In this document: positions 46,421-54,376 of the stretch, piece by piece
How the letters are laid out: each line of letters starts with the position of its first letter
Numbering within the stretch: position 1 is the first letter of the stretch
Assembly (NCBI GenBank): GCA_020635905.1
Contig: JACJYV010000009.1
Location: 422,817 to 486,816, forward strand
Reading direction: 5' to 3'
DNA length: 64,000 nucleotides
Origin: Bacteroidia bacterium
GTDB lineage: Bacteria > Bacteroidota > Bacteroidia > J057 > JADKCL01
Position numbers and translations under genes: made by a program
The notes under the pieces: model-generated
Told to the model about the DNA's origin: nothing
What the model saw: the letters and a program-made list of their open reading frames with translations, nothing else
Databases searched by the model: none

Positions 46421-46860
46421 CGCCCAATAGCCCCATCGGGGCGGCACCTTGATAATTCCCCCTTGCCCATCCATCATCCATTTTCCCCTCTTTGCCGGTC
46501 CCGGGAGAGAGGGGATGCCCTTCGGGCAGGGGTGAGTTTACCCTGCGGGCCACCAGCCCGCCCAATAGCCGCATCCGGGCGCCACCTTGATAATTCCCCC
46601 ATGCCCATCCATCATCCATTTTCCCCTCTTTGCCGGTCCCGGGAGAGAGGGGATGCCCTTCGGGCAGGGGTGAGTTTACCTTGCGGGCCTTCGGCCCGTC
46701 CAATAGCCCCATCCGGGCGGCACCTTGATAATTCCCCCATGCCCACCCATCATCCATTTTCCCCTCTTTGCCGGTCCCGGGAGAGAGGGGATGCCCTTCG
46801 GGCAGGGGTGAGTTTACCCTGCGGGCCACCGGCCCGCCCAATAGCCCCAGGCTCCTCAAT
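46421..46860. repeat. 138-bp tandem repeat, three full copies plus a partial one
   Basis: Units start at 46421, 46559 and 46697 with a fourth partial one at 46835 (spacing exactly 138 bp each). Each contains CGCCCAATAGCC, a CACCTTGATAATTCCCCC block, CATCCATTTTCCCC, GGTCCCGGGAGAGAGGGG and a hairpin GCCCTTCGGGC. Copies differ at only a few positions. The period is a multiple of 3, which keeps frames open on both strands without coding meaning. 46244-46420 before it holds a GACCGCGCTGCGGTC hairpin (46399-46413) and no gene. Confidence 0.92.
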
Positions 46861-46932
46861 AGCCCCGTTGGTAATCCTGCCCCGATTTTGTAATTTGATC
46901 CGGCTTCGGCCGGGAACACTTAATTTTTACAC

Positions 46933-48462
46933 ATGGAATTCAGCGTACTGGACATTGTGGCCTTTGTGGGCTTTATGCTGCTGGTAATCGGGGTGAGCCT
47001 TTGGGCGGGCCGCAAGGAAGAAACGTCCGAAGATTACTTTCTCGCCGGTCGAAAACTCTCCTGGTGGCTGATCGGGCTGTCACTGATTGCCTCCAACATC
47101 TCCTCCGAGCACTTTATCGGGATGTCGGGCCAGGGCTTTGGGCTGGGGCTGGCCATTGCCAGCTACGAATGGATGGCCGCCATCACCCTCATCATTGTGG
47201 CCCTGTTTTTCCTGCCCCGCTTCCTCAAAGCCGGCATTTATACCATCCCCGAATTTCTCGAACTGAGGTATAACCACACCGCCCGCACCATCATGGCCGG
47301 GTTCATGATTCTGTTTTACATCTTCGTGACCATGGCCACGGTCCTGTATTCAGGGGCGCTGGCCCTCAAGACCATTTTTGACATAAATATCATTTGCGGA
47401 ATCTGGTTGATCGGGTTGCTTGCGGGAGCCTACACCGTGTATGGCGGTCTCAAGGCCGTGGTCTGGTCCGACCTGATTCAGGGCAGTACCCTGCTGATTG
47501 TGGGGTTGGTGGTGATGTTTCTGGGCTTTGAAAAGATCGGCGGCTGGGAGGCTTTTGTGGCATCCTCTGCCGACAAACTGCACACCGTTTTGCCTGCCGA
47601 TCATCCCGATATGCCCTGGGTGGCGGTTTTTATCGGGGGATTATGGATTCCCAATATTTTTTACTGGGGTCTGAATCAATTCATTACCCAACGAACCCTG
47701 GGCGCCAAAAGCCTCAACCAGGGACAGACAGGCATCCTGTTTGGGGCCACCCTGAAGCTGATCATTCCCTTTATTGTGGTCTTCCCCGGCATCATGGCCT
47801 TCGAGTTGTACGGCTCAGAGATCGCCAATCCGGACGAGGCTTATCCCTATTTGCTTACCCGCCTGTTGCCCAAAGGATTGATGGGCATCATGTTTGCAGC
47901 CCTTTTTGGCGCGGTCATGTCCACCCTGGATTCGCTGCTCAATTCCGCGGCCACCATTTTCACCATCGACATTTACAAACGCTACCTCAAAAAAGACAGT
48001 ACTTCCAAACAACTGGTCAATATGGGGCGGATTTCGACCCTGGTGCTGGTGGTGTTTGGTTGCCTTTGGGCACCCATTGTGGGCAGCTTCGACGAAGGGG
48101 TCTACGTCTATATCCAGAAATTCTGGGGCTTTATCCAGTCGGGAGTGGTGGCAGCCTTTATATTTGGCATTCTTTGGAAAAAGGTGCCGGCCAAAGCCGC
48201 GGTGGGAGCGATGTTGTTAAATATTCCTGTATATGGGGCCCTGCTTTGGTTTGCCCCCGATGAGCCTTTCCTCAATCACATGGGCATTACCTTTCTCACC
48301 GTATCGGCCTTCATCACGGTTTACACCCTGATCTGGCCGCAAAAGGTGCCCACGGTGCTGCCTGCCTATCAGGAATTTGACTCCAAACCCAAAATGACGG
48401 TGATCATCTGGAGTGTGCTGGTATTTTTGGCAACTGCCGGATTATACATTTACTTTGCCTGA
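46933..48462 (+). CDS. Sodium/solute symporter (SSS family, SGLT-like)
   Basis: The 509-residue protein has about 13-14 TM helices with SSS signatures: 'SEDYFLAGRKLSWWLIGLSLIASNIS', 'GLKAVVWSDLIQG', 'LNQFITQRTLGAKS' and the helix 'AVMSTLDSLLNSAATIFTIDIY'. It should import a sugar or similar solute with Na+. SGLT-type members of Bacteroidota are close to the galactose and myo-inositol transporters, but the substrate cannot be fixed by eye. It overlaps the next gene by 1 bp. Confidence 0.94.
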   Translation: MEFSVLDIVAFVGFMLLVIGVSLWAGRKEETSEDYFLAGRKLSWWLIGLSLIASNISSEHFIGMSGQGFGLGLAIASYEWMAAITLIIVALFFLPRFLKAGIYTIPEFLELRYNHTARTIMAGFMILFYIFVTMATVLYSGALALKTIFDINIICGIWLIGLLAGAYTVYGGLKAVVWSDLIQGSTLLIVGLVVMFLGFEKIGGWEAFVASSADKLHTVLPADHPDMPWVAVFIGGLWIPNIFYWGLNQFITQRTLGAKSLNQGQTGILFGATLKLIIPFIVVFPGIMAFELYGSEIANPDEAYPYLLTRLLPKGLMGIMFAALFGAVMSTLDSLLNSAATIFTIDIYKRYLKKDSTSKQLVNMGRISTLVLVVFGCLWAPIVGSFDEGVYVYIQKFWGFIQSGVVAAFIFGILWKKVPAKAAVGAMLLNIPVYGALLWFAPDEPFLNHMGITFLTVSAFITVYTLIWPQKVPTVLPAYQEFDSKPKMTVIIWSVLVFLATAGLYIYFA

Positions 48463-49628
48463 TGAAAGCTGAAGCAGCGTTTATTCAAAAAGTAATTCAG
48501 GAGGCCGGGCCGCGCCGGGCGGGCAGTCAGGGTGAAAGCAAGGGCCACGATCTCCTGCTGACCGAACTATCCGGTTTTTGCGACTCGATCCGCAAAGAAT
48601 CATTCTTTGCCGCGCTAACCTCCAAATTCATATCCCTGAAGATATTTGTGTCCCTGCACTGGATCGGCCTGGCTTTATTTTGGGTGAATCCCGTTTATGC
48701 CCTGATCTTGTCTGCGGTCAATGCGACCCTCTTTTTTCTGCATTTCATTTCTTACCGCCACGTGCTGGATTTCCTTTTCCCCAAAATCGAATCCTGGAAT
48801 ACAGAAGGGGTGATCGAGCCGCTGGAGGAGGTAAAATCGACCCTGGTTTTTGCCGGGCACATGGATTCAACGGCTGAGTTTCAATGGTGGTACAGGTTCA
48901 AGAACCTGGGCGGAAAAATGACGGTGGGATCGGGTTCACTGATTATGTTACTCCCTGTTTTGTATCTGCTGATTTCAGTTCAAAGTTGGTTGGGATTGGA
49001 TTGGGAAATGGCTTCCATCATAGGCTGGGGCATTTTTGCGGTTCTCTCACCCATTACCATGGTCTTTTTCTTTCTCCATGGAAAAATCGTGGTGGACGGC
49101 GCCATTGACAATCTTTCGGGCATTGCGGTAGCTCTGCAAACGGCAAAGCAACTTGCTGAAAACCGCCTGAAGCACACCCGCATCCGCATGGTGGGTTTTG
49201 GTTCGGAGGAAACGGGCCTGCGGGGTTCGACTGTGTTTGCACATGCGCACGAAGCAGCCCTGAAAAAGGAAAATGCCCACCTGATCAATATTGATACCAT
49301 TCTCAGCCCCGAACACCTGCACATCGTGAAGATTGAGCCTTCGGCTCAGGTTTCTTATTCTCCCGAACTGATCGAAAAGATGGGCCATACTTTCTCCCAG
49401 CAGGGATTTCCGGTACAGACGGCCATATTACCCATTGGCGCCACGGATGGGGTGCCTTTCCGGCGGCTGAAGATTCCGGCGGTTTCCATCGTGGGCATTC
49501 CTGTGGATTCCCTGCATCCGGTTTACCACACCCGGGAGGACAATTTCTCCAAAGTGGATGAAGATTGCCTGGCCGATCTGACCACCGCATTGGTGCGCTT
49601 TGCCAGGGAATGGGATGCGCAGGCCTAA
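48462..49628 (+). CDS. Membrane-embedded M28-family zinc aminopeptidase
   Basis: The 388-residue protein has all five M28 metal and catalytic residues: H133 and D135 ('AGHMDST'), D216 ('DGAIDNLSG'), E249-E250 ('SEETG'), D278 ('NIDTI') and H356 ('YHTRED'). Unusually, two TM helices (about 152-173 and 184-206) lie between the first metal ligand and D216, where soluble M28 enzymes have only about a dozen residues. Another hydrophobic pair is at 57-96. The enzyme therefore appears to be an inner-membrane protein with its active site built from two separate segments. It is translationally coupled to the symporter. Confidence 0.88.
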   Translation: MKAEAAFIQKVIQEAGPRRAGSQGESKGHDLLLTELSGFCDSIRKESFFAALTSKFISLKIFVSLHWIGLALFWVNPVYALILSAVNATLFFLHFISYRHVLDFLFPKIESWNTEGVIEPLEEVKSTLVFAGHMDSTAEFQWWYRFKNLGGKMTVGSGSLIMLLPVLYLLISVQSWLGLDWEMASIIGWGIFAVLSPITMVFFFLHGKIVVDGAIDNLSGIAVALQTAKQLAENRLKHTRIRMVGFGSEETGLRGSTVFAHAHEAALKKENAHLINIDTILSPEHLHIVKIEPSAQVSYSPELIEKMGHTFSQQGFPVQTAILPIGATDGVPFRRLKIPAVSIVGIPVDSLHPVYHTREDNFSKVDEDCLADLTTALVRFAREWDAQA

Positions 49629-49640
49629 GGCAATTTCTCC

Positions 49641-50099
49641 ATGACCAAAAAGTCCCGAAATCCGGAATCTTTTCTGCACCGGCCCGAATACCCGGGGGGA
49701 GCCAAAGCCCTGAATGCGTTTGTGGCTCAGCAATTGGTTTATCCAGAGATTCCCAAAGAAGAACAAATCGAAGGGGTGGTGAAAATCCGGCTGGATATTG
49801 ACTATAAGGGACGGGTCATCCGTACGAAGATACTTCAGGGCCTGGGCCCTTTGTTTGATGCCGAAGCCGACCGGGTGGTGCGGCTGCTGAAGTTTACGGT
49901 GGAGCACAACCGCAACCTGAAGGTGACCTTCCACAAGACGCTCAACATTACTTTTCGTCCTCCCGCGCCGCCACAACCCGCCCAAACCGGCCTGAATCTC
50001 AATTATTCCGTCTCCAAATCTCACCCTGATCCCAATCCACCCAAATCAGGAAGCAAGCGGGGCTATTCGTATTCCATCCCCCTGAAAAGTAAACCTTAG
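49641..50099 (+). CDS. TonB C-terminal domain-like protein without membrane anchor
   Basis: In this 152-residue protein, residues 12-112 fit a TonB_C domain ('PEYPGGAKALNAFVAQQLVYPEI', 'EGVVKIRLDIDYKGRV', 'LFDAEADRVVRLLKFT'). There is no signal peptide or TM helix, and a Pro- and Ser-rich tail follows. Anchorless TonB_C proteins are frequent in Bacteroidota; what they do is unsettled. It lies 12 bp after the M28 gene in the same direction. Confidence 0.8.
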   Translation: MTKKSRNPESFLHRPEYPGGAKALNAFVAQQLVYPEIPKEEQIEGVVKIRLDIDYKGRVIRTKILQGLGPLFDAEADRVVRLLKFTVEHNRNLKVTFHKTLNITFRPPAPPQPAQTGLNLNYSVSKSHPDPNPPKSGSKRGYSYSIPLKSKP

Positions 50100-50212
50100 G
50101 TTAAGCTAATGCCACCAGGGGGTTACGGAAATTCAAAAATCAGGCACCATTTCCAAAAAGAGAAATAACTTCCTATTTTCAACCTTTGCACAACCACCCA
50201 AAACACGACGGG

Positions 50213-51058
50213 ATGTTTACAGCAGAGCAGTTACAAAGCGTTCAGAAGCGGGAAGACCTGCTGAGAATTGCTGAAAAAGAAGGCATTGACCTGCGCAAAG
50301 CCTTGCGCAATGCCAGATATGAGGAAGAATTGATTGCCATTCAGGCCGAACTGGTCAACCTGCAACGTTGGGTTACCAAAAACAAAATGCGGGTGGTGGT
50401 CATTTTTGAGGGAAGAGATGCAGCCGGAAAAGGCGGCACCATCAAACGCTTCATTGAGCACCTCAATCCGCGTTCCATTCAGGTGGTGGCCCTGACCAAA
50501 CCCACTGAGATTGAGCGGGGACAGTGGTATTTCCGCCGCTATATCAAGCAGCTGCCCAATCCGGGGGAGATTGTTTTCTTTGACCGCAGCTGGTACAACC
50601 GCGCCGTGGTGGAGCCGGTGATGGGATTTTGTAACCGGCAGCAGTACGAGCGGTTTATGGCTCAGGTGCCCGAATTTGAACACATGCTCTACGAAGACGG
50701 CATTCACATCATCAAATTCTGGTTTTCCATTTCCAAGGATGAACAGAAAAAGCGCTTTGATTCCCGTCTCGAAAACCCATTGAAACGCTGGAAATTCAGT
50801 CCCGTGGATATGAAAGGGCAGGAATTGTGGGATAAATACACGTTTTACAAGGAGCAGATGTTTTCCCGCACCCATACCACCTTCAGTCCGTGGATCATCG
50901 TGAAAACCAACGACAAACGGGTGGCCCGCTGCGAAAGTATGCGCTACCTGCTCTCGCGCTTCGACTATCCCAACAAAGCCAAATCCAAGATTACGCTCTT
51001 GCCCGATCCCAACGTGATCTTCCGCTATTACCGCAACCTCGACCAAATCGACATCTGA
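50213..51058 (+). CDS. ppk2: Polyphosphate kinase 2 (PPK2), first of a tandem pair
   Basis: This 281-residue PPK2 starts at the ATG at 50213 (a TTG nine codons earlier is less likely). Walker A is 'GRDAAGKGG' (67-75). The Walker B/lid region has 'EIVFFDRSWYNRAVVEPVMGF', then 'SPVDMKGQELWDKYTFYKE'. One-domain PPK2s transfer phosphate between polyphosphate and (d)NDP or NMP. The class (I, ADP/GDP; III, AMP+ADP) cannot be set by eye. The pair is separated by 1 bp. Confidence 0.94.
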   Translation: MFTAEQLQSVQKREDLLRIAEKEGIDLRKALRNARYEEELIAIQAELVNLQRWVTKNKMRVVVIFEGRDAAGKGGTIKRFIEHLNPRSIQVVALTKPTEIERGQWYFRRYIKQLPNPGEIVFFDRSWYNRAVVEPVMGFCNRQQYERFMAQVPEFEHMLYEDGIHIIKFWFSISKDEQKKRFDSRLENPLKRWKFSPVDMKGQELWDKYTFYKEQMFSRTHTTFSPWIIVKTNDKRVARCESMRYLLSRFDYPNKAKSKITLLPDPNVIFRYYRNLDQIDI

Positions 51059-51059
51059 G

Positions 51060-51917
51060 ATGGAAAGCAATCAATTCGAATTGACAGAAGAGGATGTAGC
51101 CATCCTGAACAGCAAGATCGGACTCAAATATCTGTTGTCCTCCAAGAATGTGAACCTGGAACGGGCCCTGCGCAACGCACGCTACGAGCTGCGGCTGCGT
51201 GAATTGCAGGAGGAACTGATTCAGTTGCACAACTGGGTCATCGATTATGCCAAGGGGGTGATTGTGGTCTTCGAAGGACGCGACGGAGCGGGCAAGGGGG
51301 GAGCTATCCGCAGGATCACCGCCCACATCAATCCGCGGCATTACCGCATTGTGGCCCTGCCCAAACCCACCGTGCACCAGGCCGGACAGTGGTATTTTCA
51401 GCGCTATGTGGAAAAATTGCCCAAGCCGGGTGAGATTGTGTTTTTTGACCGCAGCTGGTACAACCGCGCGGTGGTGGAGCCGGTGAATGGTTTTTGCACC
51501 CCCGAGGAGTATGAAATATTCATGGGGCAGGTGAATGGCTTTGAGAAAATGATCAAGGAGTCGGGCGCTTATCTGATCAAATTTTACTTTTCCATCTCCA
51601 AAGAAGAGCAGGCCCGCCGCTTTGCCGACATCAAAAGCACCCCGCTCAAAAAGTGGAAAATGACCCCTGTGGATGAGCGGGCCCAGGAATTGTGGGATCA
51701 GTACACCGCCTACAAAGAAAAGATGTTTCAGCATACCAATACCCCCGAATGTCCCTGGATCATCATCGACGCCAACCGCAAAACGGATGCCCGCATTCAG
51801 GCCACTGAGCATATTCTGAACCTGATTCCTTATCAGTTCCCACCCAAGCCCAAGGCCAAAGCCGGGGAACCTGAGGTTCAGAACGCCGAATCCAATCAGC
51901 CTGAAGATGGGCAATAG
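51060..51917 (+). CDS. ppk2: Polyphosphate kinase 2 (PPK2), second of a tandem pair
   Basis: The 285-residue protein has the same motifs as its neighbour: Walker A 'GRDGAGKGG', 'EIVFFDRSWYNRAVVEPVNGF' and 'TPVDERAQELWDQYTAYKE'. It is clearly a paralogue of the gene 1 bp upstream, with conserved cores and divergent N-termini, and a Pro/Lys-rich C-terminal tail. It may have a different nucleotide preference or form a mixed oligomer. The stop overlaps the lactonase start by 11 bp. Confidence 0.94.
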   Translation: MESNQFELTEEDVAILNSKIGLKYLLSSKNVNLERALRNARYELRLRELQEELIQLHNWVIDYAKGVIVVFEGRDGAGKGGAIRRITAHINPRHYRIVALPKPTVHQAGQWYFQRYVEKLPKPGEIVFFDRSWYNRAVVEPVNGFCTPEEYEIFMGQVNGFEKMIKESGAYLIKFYFSISKEEQARRFADIKSTPLKKWKMTPVDERAQELWDQYTAYKEKMFQHTNTPECPWIIIDANRKTDARIQATEHILNLIPYQFPPKPKAKAGEPEVQNAESNQPEDGQ

Positions 51918-53049
51918 GATTTCTTTGATGATTTTCCTGCTGGCTCTGGCCTTAATTCAGGGCTGCCAGGGAGAAAAGTACCGGACCTTTCTGTTTGTGG
52001 GCTGCTATACCGACGGGGTAAAAGGGGAGGGGATCACGGTTTTTGAAATGGACGAGGCCTCTGGTGAACTGACGGAGGTGGAAAAGGAGGGGGATTTGAT
52101 CAATTCCACCTTTCTGACATTGTCTCCCAACGGCAAATATCTCTATGCCTGCACAGATACCAAACTGGAAACCAACGGCTCAGTAACCGCGTTCAGCATC
52201 GATACCCTGAGCGGCAAAATTACTCCCCTCAACAAACTCAGCACCTCAGGCCGCAATCCGGTGCATGTGGTCACGGACCCCAGCGGCAAAATGGTGGTGG
52301 CTTCCGGGTATGGAGATGCAGTGCTGGATGTCTTCCATACCAACGGGGATGGAAGTCTGAATTTTCGGTTGCAGGGGATCCATTATTGGGGAGGCAGCCA
52401 GGTTATACCCGACCGGCAGGAAGAAGCCCACCTGCATTCGGCCACCTTCAGCCCGGATGGGGGCCTGATTTTTGTGCCTGATTTGGGCGCAGACAGGATC
52501 CGGGCCTTAACCGTGGACTCTGTTTCCGGGTTCAAATGGGCAGACACCCTCACGGCGCATACAGTCAGCGGCAGCGGTCCCCGGCACTTTGTTTTTCACC
52601 CCAACGGAGATTTTGCCTATTGTATCGAGGAACTGAGTGGTACGGTGAGTGCCTGGAAGTATCAAAAGGGACATTTACTGCCACTCGGTCGTTATCCTTC
52701 CTACCAAACCCGGCAGGAGGTGTACGGCTCTGCCGACATCCATATATCTGCAGAAGGAAAATTCCTCTACACTTCCAACCGCCAGGAGGAAAACAGTATC
52801 GCGGTATTTGCGGTCAATCCAGCCAGCGGCGCCTTAACTTTGCAAAACCATCAGTCCACTTTGGGTAAAATTCCGCGCAGCTTTGTGTTGGACCCATCCG
52901 GACAATTTTTGATTGTGGGCAACCAAATGAGCGATAATCTGGTGGTTTTTCGCAGATATCCCCAAACGGGTTTGCTGACTCCCACCGGGATTGAGGTGAG
53001 CATCCATGCCCCGGCCAGCCTGAAAATGAGGAGGTACCGGGTGCCCTGA
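51907..53049 (+). CDS. Lactonase-family beta-propeller lipoprotein (6-phosphogluconolactonase-like)
   Basis: The 380-residue protein has a lipoprotein signal ('ISLMIFLLALALIQGC', Cys20) and a seven-bladed propeller with family phrases 'FVGCYTDGVKGEGITVFEMDEASGEL', 'SGRNPVHVVTDPSGK', 'AHLHSATFSPDGGLIFVPDLGADRI', 'GSGPRHFVFHPNGDFAYCIEELSGTV' and 'IPRSFVLDPSGQFLIVGNQMSDN'. These match the Pgl/YbhE lactonase family. The lipid anchor makes a cytoplasmic pentose-phosphate role unlikely; a periplasmic sugar lactone is more plausible. Confidence 0.9.
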   Translation: MGNRISLMIFLLALALIQGCQGEKYRTFLFVGCYTDGVKGEGITVFEMDEASGELTEVEKEGDLINSTFLTLSPNGKYLYACTDTKLETNGSVTAFSIDTLSGKITPLNKLSTSGRNPVHVVTDPSGKMVVASGYGDAVLDVFHTNGDGSLNFRLQGIHYWGGSQVIPDRQEEAHLHSATFSPDGGLIFVPDLGADRIRALTVDSVSGFKWADTLTAHTVSGSGPRHFVFHPNGDFAYCIEELSGTVSAWKYQKGHLLPLGRYPSYQTRQEVYGSADIHISAEGKFLYTSNRQEENSIAVFAVNPASGALTLQNHQSTLGKIPRSFVLDPSGQFLIVGNQMSDNLVVFRRYPQTGLLTPTGIEVSIHAPASLKMRRYRVP

Positions 53050-53111
53050 GCCGGCAAAAGATTTATGTTAGGAGTGATTTCAGGATTCGAATCTCTGCGT
53101 AAATTCAGCGT

Positions 53112-53951
53112 ATGGATCTGAAGTCTCAATCTTTCCCCGTGCATACGGAAATCAATCCTGATCCCAAAGTTATTTACCAGGCTCTGGATGTGGGGGTGTT
53201 TGATTTTCCCTTTTTCAATGAGGGAGCAGATTTTTATGCCAGTTTGAATGACCAACCAGGCCGTTACCTAAGGGGGCGGGTGGAAACTGAAACGGAAAAT
53301 CTGCTTGAAATCAGGGGATTCATTTTTCATACCTCGCATTGTGGTTCCACCTTATTGGCCGAAATGCTGAAGGCCTCGCCCAAAATACGGGTGGTTTCCG
53401 AGCCCGAAGCAGTGAACGGTCTGATCCTGGCGTATCTGTTTTATGATTTGGAAATGACCTGGCTGGAGAATCAACTCAGAAAAGTGCTGGAAGATTTTCT
53501 GCAACCCCTGGGCTCCCACCAAGGCGTGATTTTCAAACTTTCGCCCTGGAATGTCTTTTTCCGGGATGTCTTTGCCCGCATTTATCCTGTGGCTAAGTGG
53601 ATATATCTCGACCGAAAGACGGAAGAAGTGGTGGCCTCCCTGCTGAAATCAGATGGAGGCATGGAGAGTTGGTGGGATCATCCTACGGACTTGCTGAGGA
53701 AGTATTTTGTGAGAGAAAACCATCTGACCCGGGGGGAATATCTGACCGCCCTGGTCAACGCTCACCGTGAGCAAGCCCGCCTGCATGCAGATTCCCAACT
53801 GCTTTCTATGCATTATCCTGAATTTATCGGGCAGTTTGAAAAGGAGATTTTGCCTCACTTTGACTTGAAGTTTACCGAAGAAGAACTCAGCCGTTCACGT
53901 GAAAGGTTGATTTATCACTCCAAATCCCGGGGCAAGCTCATTTTTTCCTGA
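53112..53951 (+). CDS. Sulfotransferase-like P-loop protein
   Basis: The 279-residue protein has, at about residues 76-90, 'FHTSHCGSTLLAEML', which matches the PAPS 5'-phosphosulfate-binding loop of sulfotransferase_3-type families. It is followed by 'VVSEPEAVNGLI' and a later 'YPVAKWIYLDRKTEEVVASLLKSD' segment resembling the 3'-phosphate-binding region. There is no signal peptide. It could sulfate a small molecule or sugar, or be a related kinase-like P-loop enzyme; the substrate is unknown. Confidence 0.78.
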   Translation: MDLKSQSFPVHTEINPDPKVIYQALDVGVFDFPFFNEGADFYASLNDQPGRYLRGRVETETENLLEIRGFIFHTSHCGSTLLAEMLKASPKIRVVSEPEAVNGLILAYLFYDLEMTWLENQLRKVLEDFLQPLGSHQGVIFKLSPWNVFFRDVFARIYPVAKWIYLDRKTEEVVASLLKSDGGMESWWDHPTDLLRKYFVRENHLTRGEYLTALVNAHREQARLHADSQLLSMHYPEFIGQFEKEILPHFDLKFTEEELSRSRERLIYHSKSRGKLIFS

Positions 53952-54004
53952 AGGTTGGTCCTCAGATTTCAAAATCCGATATACGTCTCCCCAATTGTCG
54001 CATG

Positions 54005-54332
54005 TGCGTCAACTTAAGGGCTCGGGGGTCACGCAAAGCTCGCAAAGGGGTTGTTTTCCGCGTTTCGTGGGTTGAAGAGAGCAAAGAGCGCAAAGACAAT
54101 ATGCAAATAATACGTCCAGCTTAGCGAACTTTGCCATCACGACCAACGAGACGCGGGCCCAAAAATCTTGGCGCACTTTGCGATACTGATCATCTTAGGC
54201 TGTTTTTCCCCTAAGTTGACGCCTATGCGAAAGCATTCGGGAGGGTCCAAAAATCTTGGCGATCCCGATTTCTATCGGGATTGCGATACTGATCATATTA
54301 GGCTGAATTCCTACTAAGTTGACGCCTATGCC
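54005..54332. repeat. Dispersed foldback element, copy D, plus a tandem 3' half-copy
   Basis: 54005-54229 is a full copy (CGTCAACTTAAGGG ... CCCCTAAGTTGACGCC ends; CGCGTTTCGTGGGTTG ... ACCAACGAGACGCGGG inner arms). It is followed at 54243-54332 by a second 3' half (CCAAAAATCTTGGCGATCCC ... TACTAAGTTGACGCC), as if a partial duplication had occurred. No gene is present between 53952 and 54376. Confidence 0.8.
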
Positions 54333-54376
54333 AATTGTCGGGGAATATTTACCTTTACACCTCCAATAAGTTGAAT

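Noticed and set aside
46323..46987. Frames of 198 (minus) and 339 (plus) codons across 46 kb
   Set aside because: Produced by the 138-bp repeat, whose period is a multiple of three. Both strands are open and the products are low-complexity Pro/Arg/Gly-rich.
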